DNA of 64,000 nucleotides from Bacteroidales bacterium (lineage in GTDB: Bacteria; Bacteroidota; Bacteroidia; Bacteroidales; F082). Made by a program: the position numbers and the translations under genes. The notes under the pieces were generated by a model. The model saw only the letters and a list, made by a program, of their open reading frames with translations. It ran no database searches and was not told the origin of the DNA. Of the stretch, positions 33,992 through 41,083 are shown one piece after another (the stretch's first letter is position 1; each line of letters begins with the position of its first letter). The DNA is taken from positions 19,598-83,597 of the forward strand of contig JAFYJV010000009.1 in the NCBI GenBank assembly GCA_017537965.1, read 5' to 3'.

Positions 33992-34900
33992 CTATCGATC
34001 CAAAGAGGCTCCCAGCGTCTGGGAGAAAATATGGTCTTTTGCGATGTAACAGTCATAGCCCCACAGGCAGCCGATGGCCACGGCCATGACGATGAAACCC
34101 GACAAGCCAGCCATGCCGTTCAGGAAGTCGTTGCCGCCCAAGGTGTAATAGATGGTCATTCCCGCCACTGCGTTAATAGTGCCGTGCATCATCGCCGCCA
34201 CAATCATCGACTTGGTCTTCAGAACGAAATATAACTCAAGAACACTTGCCAGCACGCAGAACACCACCATCAACAAAACGCCCCACTGAGGCTCGTTGGG
34301 ATAGTTGTGACCCATCAAGATCAGCGGGAAATGCCAGATGCCCCACACGACGCCGATGAACAAGGCGGCTTTCCAGAACTTCACCTCACGCAAAGCCCCG
34401 ACAAGGTAATTGCGCCAACCATACTCCTCACCAAAAGCGGCAACGGCATTGACGGAGACACCCATTGTCAGGCCGCTGACCAAAGTCAATCCCATCATCA
34501 CAATTGCCGGAAACCGGGCCAACTGTTCACGAACCAAATCCTGTTGATCTTCGGGAACATGATATTGGGTGATCAGTTGTTCAGCACTGTATTTCAGTTC
34601 CACGCCAGGCATAAGGCCGTTAACAAGGATGCAAAGCAGCACCATCACGACAGGCAACAGCCAAGCCACCAGCCACGACCACTTGATATTGAAATTGACC
34701 AGACCGGTATGATTGAACTTCTCCTTGTCAATGGCTTGCAGCACCAAAGCAGTGATCATCGGGAAGAACATATAGATGATAGAGAAGACCCTGAGTCCAA
34801 CGGGAGTATCTGCTCCCATGCCAAATCCCCAGTGGGCCACGACAGCCATCGCCCAGCTAAAGAGGCAGACGGCGATAGAGAACCTTATTGCTTTTTTCAT
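33992..34900 (-). CDS. CPBP-family intramembrane metalloprotease (Abi/Rce1-like)
   Basis: The 302-residue inner-membrane protein has about eight hydrophobic segments and the three CPBP motifs in order: EE-x3-R in AFGEEYGWRNYLV, F/W-x2-H in VVWGIWHFPLIL, and H-x3-N in MMHGTINAVAG. These chelate the catalytic metal in Rce1-like proteases; bacterial relatives give bacteriocin immunity or process membrane peptides. A large loop at 100-145 (ELKYSAEQLITQYHVPEDQQDLVREQ) is periplasmic or cytosolic. Its start overlaps the preceding DUF3784/PH gene by four bases and its TAG stop is three bases before the ribbon-helix-helix gene. All catalytic residues are present. Confidence 0.88.
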   Translation of the reverse strand: MKKAIRFSIAVCLFSWAMAVVAHWGFGMGADTPVGLRVFSIIYMFFPMITALVLQAIDKEKFNHTGLVNFNIKWSWLVAWLLPVVMVLLCILVNGLMPGVELKYSAEQLITQYHVPEDQQDLVREQLARFPAIVMMGLTLVSGLTMGVSVNAVAAFGEEYGWRNYLVGALREVKFWKAALFIGVVWGIWHFPLILMGHNYPNEPQWGVLLMVVFCVLASVLELYFVLKTKSMIVAAMMHGTINAVAGMTIYYTLGGNDFLNGMAGLSGFIVMAVAIGCLWGYDCYIAKDHIFSQTLGASLDR

Positions 34901-35688
34901 TTTTTCCGATCTTTGATTTCTTGATACAATTGTTTCGTCTCTTCCCCGCTATCCGCATTGATATAATAAAGGTTGTCATTGGTGCGCATTTCGATATATG
35001 GCGCTTGCTTACGAATGAAAACCATGCACTTCTCTCCACTTTTGAGTTGGAAGTGGCCTTTGTATCTATCCCCTAATTCGGAGCCATTGATGCGCCTGCT
35101 GGCCGGCATCTCATCGAGCAATTCCACCGAGACAATGTCGGCAATGGGTATTTCGCTCCCGTACATGCCTGAAATCTTGACTGCCTCCTCTCCTACCATG
35201 ATTTTTTGCGGACGGCTACTTAACACCAATAAGGTCACGACAAAAACCAACGTGAGTCCCATCAGCACCCCATACACCTTCCAATAGGCCTTGGAACCAG
35301 TATTCATTCCAAAACGGAAACGGTTCATTCGAACCAAGGGAGCGCGATTGTTGCTTGGAATTTCGCCCGATCTGTCACTACCGAAGCCGTTGTATTTTTT
35401 CATGGCGATGAACAAAGGTACCATCATGGCAAGCCCCAACCCCATCAAGAGATAGCCGCAGACGTCTTCATCAATGACCTTGAGCATGTACAACGTAGCC
35501 GTGATAACCAACAAAAAACCCGTCGAAGCCATTACGATGGCAACAACCTTTTTCAATCCATCGATATCTACCAAGGCCTTACGCTCCGGCGGCAGACCAC
35601 CGTACGGATTGATCAGATCTGGATACCTATAGCAGACCAATGCCGCTATAATCAGAACCAATCCCGATGCTAAAACAGTATAGCCCAT
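34897..35688 (-). CDS. DUF3784 membrane protein with C-terminal bacterial PH-like domain
   Basis: The 263-residue protein has two parts. Residues 1-95 resemble DUF3784: three membrane helices with LINPYGGLPPERKALVDIDGL between the first two. After a cytosolic linker (about 95-135) a further helix (YWKVYGVLMGLTLVFVVTLLVL) leads to a PH-like beta domain (VKISGMYGSEIPIADIVSVELLDEMPA...YKGHFQLKSGEKCMVFI...NLYYINADSGEETKQLYQEIK). Bacterial PH domains commonly sit on membrane proteins and bind partners. It couples with the CPBP gene by an ATGA overlap. The upstream 38 bases are filled by a heptad repeat. Role unknown. Confidence 0.8.
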   Translation of the reverse strand: MGYTVLASGLVLIIAALVCYRYPDLINPYGGLPPERKALVDIDGLKKVVAIVMASTGFLLVITATLYMLKVIDEDVCGYLLMGLGLAMMVPLFIAMKKYNGFGSDRSGEIPSNNRAPLVRMNRFRFGMNTGSKAYWKVYGVLMGLTLVFVVTLLVLSSRPQKIMVGEEAVKISGMYGSEIPIADIVSVELLDEMPASRRINGSELGDRYKGHFQLKSGEKCMVFIRKQAPYIEMRTNDNLYYINADSGEETKQLYQEIKDRKK

Positions 35689-35690
35689 AA

Positions 35691-35725
35691 TTCTTACTTC
35701 TTAATTCTGTCTTCTGACTTCTATC
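35691..35725. repeat. Heptad repeat, five TTCTTAC-like units
   Basis: TTCTTAC, TTCTTAA, TTCTGTC, TTCTGAC and TTCTATC are contiguous and fill the space between the SPFH stop and the DUF3784 start inside the operon. Confidence 0.78.
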
Positions 35726-35726
35726 C

Positions 35727-36668
35727 TCAATAAAGGCTCCCCGTGTTGACCACCGGTTGTGCCGACTCATCGGCGCAGAGCACCACCATCAGGTTGCTCA
35801 CCATGGCGGCCTTGCGTTCCTCGTCGAGTTCAACCACGCCTTCGTCCTTCAGCTTGTCCAGCGCCATCTTGACCATGGAGACAGCACCTTCCACGATCTT
35901 CTCACGAGCCGAGATGATAGCGGCAGCTTGCTGACGGCGAAGCATCACGGCGGCAATCTCGGGTGAATAGGCCAGATAGTTGATGCGAGCCTCCAGCACT
36001 TCCAGGCCTGACATGGTGAGGCGCTCATTCAGTTTGGACAGCAACACGTCATTGATTTCCTTGCCACCTGAACGGAGTGTCAACTCACCGTTTTCGGCCT
36101 CGTTCTCGTCATAGGCATACATGCCTGCAACCTCGCGCAAGGCAGCGTCACTTTGCACTTGGATGAAGCTCTCAAAAGCACGCATACGGTTGGACACCGT
36201 CACAGGCGCCGTGCCCGAGCCACCACCGGCCATCGTCTGTGAGTCGATCTCAAACATGGCCTTGTAGGTGTCTTTCAACTTCCAAACGAGGATTTGTCCA
36301 ATCATGATGGGGTTGCCCGTCTTGTCGTTCACCTTGATGTTATCGGGATTGAGGTTGCGAGCACGCATTGAGACTTTCTTGGAGGTCATCAGGAAATTGA
36401 CCCAATGGAAACCCGTCTTGGTAAAGGTTCCTTTATACTTGCCGAAGAACAGCATCACCATGGCCTCGTTGGGTTCCAACTTGCGGAAGCCGATGGGAAG
36501 GATACAAGCCAGAAACAAGCCAATGACAAATAGTACGGGCGTGGACATCTGTCCGTTGGTAAATGCGACCAAGCCCCAAACACTAAAGCCAATGATAGCA
36601 AATAAGATAAACAAAGCGACGAAACCATTCATCGTAAAACCTTTAAATTCAAATTCTTTTGTTTCCAT
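35727..36668 (-). CDS. SPFH/band-7 domain membrane protein
   Basis: The 313-residue protein has two N-terminal membrane helices (about 14-36 and 42-60), then the SPFH domain ([35 protein letters not shown]) and a C-terminal helical region rich in Ala/Glu that mediates oligomers ([30 protein letters not shown]). SPFH proteins form large membrane assemblies and organise proteases or lipid domains. No NfeD-type partner is present; instead the operon supplies a PH-domain protein and a CPBP protease. The ATG giving [11 protein letters not shown] is preferred over an upstream start within the leader. It is first in the operon behind a good promoter. Confidence 0.9.
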   Translation of the reverse strand: METKEFEFKGFTMNGFVALFILFAIIGFSVWGLVAFTNGQMSTPVLFVIGLFLACILPIGFRKLEPNEAMVMLFFGKYKGTFTKTGFHWVNFLMTSKKVSMRARNLNPDNIKVNDKTGNPIMIGQILVWKLKDTYKAMFEIDSQTMAGGGSGTAPVTVSNRMRAFESFIQVQSDAALREVAGMYAYDENEAENGELTLRSGGKEINDVLLSKLNERLTMSGLEVLEARINYLAYSPEIAAVMLRRQQAAAIISAREKIVEGAVSMVKMALDKLKDEGVVELDEERKAAMVSNLMVVLCADESAQPVVNTGSLY

Positions 36669-36699
36669 AGATGATATTATTTTGATATTATTTCGAAAG

Positions 36700-36707
36700 C
36701 AAAAATA
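36700..36707 (-). promoter_or_regulatory. -7 element TATTTTTG of the SPFH operon, CTTG at -33
   Basis: TATTTTTG on the minus strand with CTTG 18 bases upstream (36726-36729). The leader is about 30 bases. This is the only evident promoter for the five-gene operon. Confidence 0.65.
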
Positions 36708-36757
36708 CAATTATTTTTTAATATGCAAGCTTTTTTTGTCTTTTTTTTGATTTTTTT

Positions 36758-36765
36758 TATTTTTG
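36758..36765 (+). promoter_or_regulatory. -7 element TATTTTTG of the M48 lipoprotein gene
   Basis: Exact consensus, 30 bases before the ATG. It diverges from the SPFH promoter with 50 bases between the two -7 elements, so the two upstream regions overlap. Confidence 0.6.
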
Positions 36766-36795
36766 CAATTAAATCAAAAGCAGAAAGGACTCATC

Positions 36796-37746
36796 ATGAA
36801 AAAGTTACTCTTTGGAATCATCACCTTATTATTTATGACAGCCAGTTGCTCGTCACTCAAAGTCGTCAACCAAAACGCCGCCATACAAGCAGGAGCTGCT
36901 GCTGTTCAAGCACTGACCATCAGCGACTCACAGATCGTATCTTTATGCAGAGAATACATGGCACAAACCGACAAGGAGAACACCGTTCTTCCTGCCAGCA
37001 ACGAGTACAGCCAGCGTCTCAACCGCATCATGAATCGTTTCAAGAACATTGGCAATCTGGATCTCAACTACGCTGTGTACCAATCCAACACCGTCAACGC
37101 TTTCGCCAGCGGCGACGGCAGCGTACGAGTCTATTCGGGACTCATGGATGTCATGAGTGACGACGAGTTGTTTGCCGTCATCGGCCATGAGCTCGGGCAC
37201 TTCATCAACAAGGATGTCCGCGACGCCTATCGTACCGCTTATCTCGTAGTCGCAGCCCGTTACGGCATCGCCGCGCTCAGTGATGTGGCTGGAAGCATCT
37301 CCCAAGGATTCCTCGGCGACCTCGGCCAACAACTGGCCAGCGCCGCCTATTCGCGCCGTCAGGAGACCCAAGCCGACGAGACTGCTTTCCAATTCTGCAT
37401 CACCAACAATGTCGATCCCTTCGCCATGTATCACGCTTTGAATGTACTGCTCAGACTCAACAGCAACACCGGCTCGCAAGGAACTCTCGCACAGATGTTC
37501 TCCTCCCATCCCGACACTGAGAAACGCGCAGAACACATCAAGCAAATGGCCGAAGAAGCCGGATACCATCTCAACAATAGCGGCAGTAGCAGCTCGACAA
37601 GTGGCACGGGCGTCTCCGTTACGCCATCAAATGGAAGTCACAGCACGACGATCACACCATCAAACGGAAGCGGCAACAGCAACTCCACTGTAACACCGTC
37701 AAGCGGCAACAGCCAAGGAGGCCTCAAGACCTCGAAACCCAACTGA
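36796..37746 (+). CDS. M48-family metallopeptidase lipoprotein
   Basis: The 316-residue lipoprotein has a type II signal ending TASC (Cys18). The peptidase core shows H131-E-L-G-H135 as the HExxH zinc motif, with Glu190 in RRQETQADE as the third ligand, as in the BepA/LoiP-type M48 enzymes that degrade misassembled outer-membrane proteins. The last 45 residues are Ser/Thr/Gly/Asn-rich with TPSNGS repeats, a flexible tail. It diverges from the SPFH operon and converges with murD. Housekeeping of envelope proteins is the likely role. Confidence 0.9.
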   Translation: MKKLLFGIITLLFMTASCSSLKVVNQNAAIQAGAAAVQALTISDSQIVSLCREYMAQTDKENTVLPASNEYSQRLNRIMNRFKNIGNLDLNYAVYQSNTVNAFASGDGSVRVYSGLMDVMSDDELFAVIGHELGHFINKDVRDAYRTAYLVVAARYGIAALSDVAGSISQGFLGDLGQQLASAAYSRRQETQADETAFQFCITNNVDPFAMYHALNVLLRLNSNTGSQGTLAQMFSSHPDTEKRAEHIKQMAEEAGYHLNNSGSSSSTSGTGVSVTPSNGSHSTTITPSNGSGNSNSTVTPSSGNSQGGLKTSKPN

Positions 37747-37756
37747 TCAAGTATTG

Positions 37757-39043
37757 CTAAGCGCGCTGAAAAGCTGCTGCCAACCGTTTGAACTTACCGC
37801 CACGTTCCTCGAAGTTCTTGTATTGGTCGTAGCTGGATGCCGCAGGCGACAGCAGACAAACATCACCAGAGGCAGCATGAAGCCTAAGGTAATTGAAGGC
37901 TTCCTCCATGGTGGCATAAGGCTGACAATGAGAGGTCACGCCCCTATCCTTTATCAGACACATCATTCGCTCACCCGCCTTGCCTGTAAACAACAGATGA
38001 GCCACAGGGAATTGCGTCAAGAATTCGACCAACGGCATATAGTCGATGTCGCGATCAAAGCCGCCTAACAAAAGGAAGTCCACTTTACCCAAGGTCTGGC
38101 AAGCGGCGATGGTGGCTTGGGGAATTGTGGAGATACTGTCGTTCACGAAACGCACTCCACCATAAGTCCCTACCGGCTCCAAACGATGCTCCAATGGCTT
38201 AAAAGAATATAGATACGGGATCACTTCTTGCACGTCAACGCCATAAGCCGCACAAGCACAAAGCGCCGCCTTCACATTCAAGAGGTTATGAGGCCCAAGC
38301 AAAGGCAACGCCTCCTCATCGATATCAAACTCCATCCGTGAGAACGTCACGTTGTTGACACCCAAGCCCAACGTATCCATCATCAACGAATCATGCACCA
38401 CGGCAAAGTCATCCTCTCCCATAAAACGCAACAGATTGAACTTGGCCTGCCTATATCTTTCAAAAGTCCCAAAATGATCCAGATGCTCCTCAAAGACATT
38501 AAGCAGCACTCCCACCTTCGGACTATTGTGGACATATTCCAGTTGATGGGCCGACAGTTCATACACCACCACGCTCTCTTTTGCTATCCGCTCCATCACA
38601 TCGAAACAAGGTATGCCGATATTGCCCGTCAAGATGGCATCATGACCCGACGACTTCAGCAAATGATAGATCAAACTGGTTGTTGTGCTTTTACCTTTCG
38701 TCCCCGAGATTCCAATGGTATGCTCATGAAACTGGCTCAGAAACAGGTCTGTTTGCGAAGTGATCTCAACGCCTTTCGTGTCAACACCGAGCAAAGAAAT
38801 GCCTGGAGTCTTCACCACCACCTCATAATCGCAAAGGGCGTCAAGGTAAGATTCTCCAGAGTGGAACGACAGCCCTTTTGACGATGTCGATCCTTCAAAT
38901 GCCTTTTCGTTGCGATCGGCTACTCCTACTACCAGGTCAGGGAGATACTTTCGCAAGAAAGATAGGGTGGATTTCCCTTCGCGTCCGAATCCGAGGATGA
39001 GGACGCGTCTTCCACTCAGTCGGTCCAATATCTTTTCAAACAT
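37757..39043 (-). CDS. murD: UDP-MurNAc-L-Ala:glutamate ligase, MurD2-like
   Basis: The 428-residue Mur ligase has the N-terminal nucleotide-binding start RVLILGFGREGKSTLSFLRKY, the ATP loop IGISGTKGKSTTTSLIYHLL, the central ELSAHQLEYV and NVFEEHLDHFGTFERYRQAK, and the C-terminal LLLGGFDRDIDY and LLSPAASSYDQYKNFEERG typical of MurD. Canonical MurD adds D-Glu. Here it overlaps by eight bases the murL gene, and GTKGKST in place of GTNGKTT fits the MurD2 type, which in Xanthomonas adds L-Glu for later epimerisation by MurL. I cannot determine the stereochemistry from sequence; D-Glu ligase is the alternative. Confidence 0.85.
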   Translation of the reverse strand: MFEKILDRLSGRRVLILGFGREGKSTLSFLRKYLPDLVVGVADRNEKAFEGSTSSKGLSFHSGESYLDALCDYEVVVKTPGISLLGVDTKGVEITSQTDLFLSQFHEHTIGISGTKGKSTTTSLIYHLLKSSGHDAILTGNIGIPCFDVMERIAKESVVVYELSAHQLEYVHNSPKVGVLLNVFEEHLDHFGTFERYRQAKFNLLRFMGEDDFAVVHDSLMMDTLGLGVNNVTFSRMEFDIDEEALPLLGPHNLLNVKAALCACAAYGVDVQEVIPYLYSFKPLEHRLEPVGTYGGVRFVNDSISTIPQATIAACQTLGKVDFLLLGGFDRDIDYMPLVEFLTQFPVAHLLFTGKAGERMMCLIKDRGVTSHCQPYATMEEAFNYLRLHAASGDVCLLSPAASSYDQYKNFEERGGKFKRLAAAFQRA

Positions 39044-40379
39044 GCAATTGTTTCTTTAAGATTTGTTCAAACGCCTCTGGCAGGAAATGCTCAGGGTTGA
39101 AACGTCTCAAGATGGTCGCCACCGTTGCCTCACCGGCAGGAGAAGGATCCACCAAGCTACCCGTCATATCACCCATGGCATCCACACATGCTCTCACTTC
39201 CTCCACGGTACCCACACACTCAAACGGCTTCACCGCAGCAGTGCCGTTCAATTCCTCGAAAACTGGCCGCAAAGCGACATCCGACATAAGGTCCTTCCCG
39301 AAAATCGTTGTCAAGCGTTCCCTTGAAAGGAAAGGCGACAAGATCAGCCAGGTAAACAAGCATTTGGGACACTTTCCGCACCACGAGTCGGTCTTGCTTC
39401 CCGCATTGCAACTTCTGAATACCTCATGATAAGCGGCACATTGGCTGAACAGCCAAGCGATCTGCAGTTCGTTGAGCGGACGCAGGAAACTAAAGTACTG
39501 TATCTCCCCGTTAAGATGTAAGGACACATACTCCCTGAAATCCTTTTCAAAGGCAATCGATTTGCTATACTGGTGGTTGATGTCGGTACCTGGTACGGTG
39601 GATTCATTGGCACTCGATTCGTTCGACAAGGCGATGTAACGCGACCCACTGCCAAAGCCGACCAGCAGTCCCACAAAGGCCAACAACGCTGAGAACGGCG
39701 TATGGCCATTCAAAAATCCTTCTTTGTTGAGTTGCAGCAGGGTCGGATCCAAAGACCGTTCAACCATGGCACAACCCTCGTCAGCATAACCTGCCGTATG
39801 GACACAGCCCAAAGTAGCACCACGGGGATTTAAGATCAAGGGTATGACCGGCATCTCATGACGCAACAGCTCCAAGGTCACTACCGAGTCTTTGCCGCCA
39901 CCCACAGGAACCAGCGTCTTCTCCTCCAAGGGAAGGCTGATCCGATGCGCAACACGATCGGTACCGGACTCTATCCTTAGGAAGTCCTTTTCTGAACAGG
40001 CGATGCCATTCAAATAACGAAACTCTCCCAATCCTTGATAATACAGATGCCTCCACCATTTCTTTTGGCAAAGCTTCAGGTCAAAAGGCTTGACAACCAC
40101 CGTCTTGGGACAAGCCGCTTTCCAATAACTGACCAACTCCACCATCCCAATATGAAAGGCGAGTGATTCCAACTGATCCCGTGGAATGGATTCCCAGCGA
40201 TAGAACGGACGAGCCGGAAACTTCAGTGTCGGATGGAAATAATAACGCTCATCCAAGCTGAAATGGAAGGTCATGGACAACACGCCATGCTCCACCTCCA
40301 CTTCCTGACTCATGAAAGTGAACGTCTGAAAGTCCTCTCTCAGTGCATCAAACTTCCGTTGGTTTTCTTCTCGTTTCAA
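39036..40379 (-). CDS. murL: UDP-N-acetylmuramoyl-L-alanyl-L-glutamate epimerase
   Basis: MurL epimerises the terminal L-Glu of UDP-MurNAc-L-Ala-L-Glu to D-Glu with ATP and Mg, replacing glutamate racemase. The 447-residue protein has an ATP-pyrophosphatase-like motif LVPVGGGKDSVVTLELL, then ALSNESSANESTVPGTDINHQYSKS and a four-cysteine-like region CNAGSKTDSWCGKCPKCLFTWL, as in known MurL. The start is TTG (40377-40379) because the beta strand that follows (FTFMSQEVEVEHGVLSMTFHFS) belongs to the domain; the first ATG is 22 codons on. A -7 element lies 16 bases before it. The murD2-like gene overlaps its end. Confidence 0.87.
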   Translation of the reverse strand: MKREENQRKFDALREDFQTFTFMSQEVEVEHGVLSMTFHFSLDERYYFHPTLKFPARPFYRWESIPRDQLESLAFHIGMVELVSYWKAACPKTVVVKPFDLKLCQKKWWRHLYYQGLGEFRYLNGIACSEKDFLRIESGTDRVAHRISLPLEEKTLVPVGGGKDSVVTLELLRHEMPVIPLILNPRGATLGCVHTAGYADEGCAMVERSLDPTLLQLNKEGFLNGHTPFSALLAFVGLLVGFGSGSRYIALSNESSANESTVPGTDINHQYSKSIAFEKDFREYVSLHLNGEIQYFSFLRPLNELQIAWLFSQCAAYHEVFRSCNAGSKTDSWCGKCPKCLFTWLILSPFLSRERLTTIFGKDLMSDVALRPVFEELNGTAAVKPFECVGTVEEVRACVDAMGDMTGSLVDPSPAGEATVATILRRFNPEHFLPEAFEQILKKQLHV

Positions 40380-40395
40380 GGCTTGAATTTTTTTA

Positions 40396-40403
40396 CAAAA
40401 ATA
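40396..40403 (-). promoter_or_regulatory. -7 element TATTTTTG of murL-murD
   Basis: TATTTTTG on the minus strand ends 16 bases before the TTG start of murL. It supports the TTG start, as an ATG 22 codons later would give a leader of about 80 bases. Confidence 0.6.
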
Positions 40404-40446
40404 AGAAATTGTTGAATTGATTATTTGTTGATTGTTGAATTGTTGG

Positions 40447-40454
40447 TACTTTTG
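40447..40454 (+). promoter_or_regulatory. -7 element TACTTTTG of the yqgE-like gene
   Basis: TACTTTTG ends 14 bases before the ATG, predicting a leader of about 10 bases. The DNA between it and the murL promoter is a TTGTTGAATTG-rich AT stretch. Confidence 0.6.
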
Positions 40455-40468
40455 TAAAAAAATACCAG

Positions 40469-41059
40469 ATGGATATCAAACAGCTCTTCCAGATACGCAG
40501 CAACACCCTTCATCCGTTGCAGGGCAACCTCCTGCTCTCCGAACCGACAATGGACGATTTCCACTTTGGGCGAGCTGTCATTCTCCTTATCGACCATAAC
40601 GAATCGGAGGGTTCCTTTGGCATCATCGTGAACAAGTCGCTGAATGTGAGACTGAAAGAGATCGTCAACGTCTTTCAAGATTTCGACGCCCCTGTCTATT
40701 TGGGAGGCCCTGTCGCCGATGACCAGATCTTCTTCATGCACACCCTTGGCGACCTCATCCCCGATTCCTTCCCCATCATGGACGGCCTTTACTGGGGTGG
40801 CGACACCGAAACACTGAACAAGTTGATATCCACGGGTATCGCCACCAAGGAAAACGTCCGTTTCTTCTTAGGTTATTCGGGATGGGAAGCCAGACAACTG
40901 ACGGACGAGCTGAAACGCAATTCCTGGGCTGTCGGTAAAACCGACAGCCAAACCTTACTCAGCACACCCATCGAAACCATGTGGAAGACCTATGTCTCAC
41001 ACCTTGGAAAGCCCTACCAGATGTGGCTCCAATTCCCTAAAAACCCCGAAAACAACTAA
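40469..41059 (+). CDS. YqgE/AlgH family protein (UPF0301)
   Basis: The 196-residue protein is a full-length member of the YqgE/AlgH family: QGNLLLSEPTMDDFHFGRAVILLIDHNESEGSFGIIVNKSL, then PVYLGGPVADDQIFFMHTLGDLI, and YSGWEARQLTDELKRNSWAV. The signature stretches G-x-G-I-I-x-N and GGPV are intact. Family members are cytosolic, of uncertain function, and were once linked to transcription control. The gene is solitary between murL and the GH3 fusion and converges with the latter. Its leader is very short. Confidence 0.92.
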   Translation: MDIKQLFQIRSNTLHPLQGNLLLSEPTMDDFHFGRAVILLIDHNESEGSFGIIVNKSLNVRLKEIVNVFQDFDAPVYLGGPVADDQIFFMHTLGDLIPDSFPIMDGLYWGGDTETLNKLISTGIATKENVRFFLGYSGWEARQLTDELKRNSWAVGKTDSQTLLSTPIETMWKTYVSHLGKPYQMWLQFPKNPENN

Positions 41060-41083
41060 ATCAGTATTCCAAATCCCAATTTC

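Noticed and set aside
33855-34234. Plus-strand frames over the small ribbon-helix-helix gene
   Set aside because: The minus-strand 57-residue frame has a recognisable fold and fits operon spacing; the plus-strand frames are shadows.
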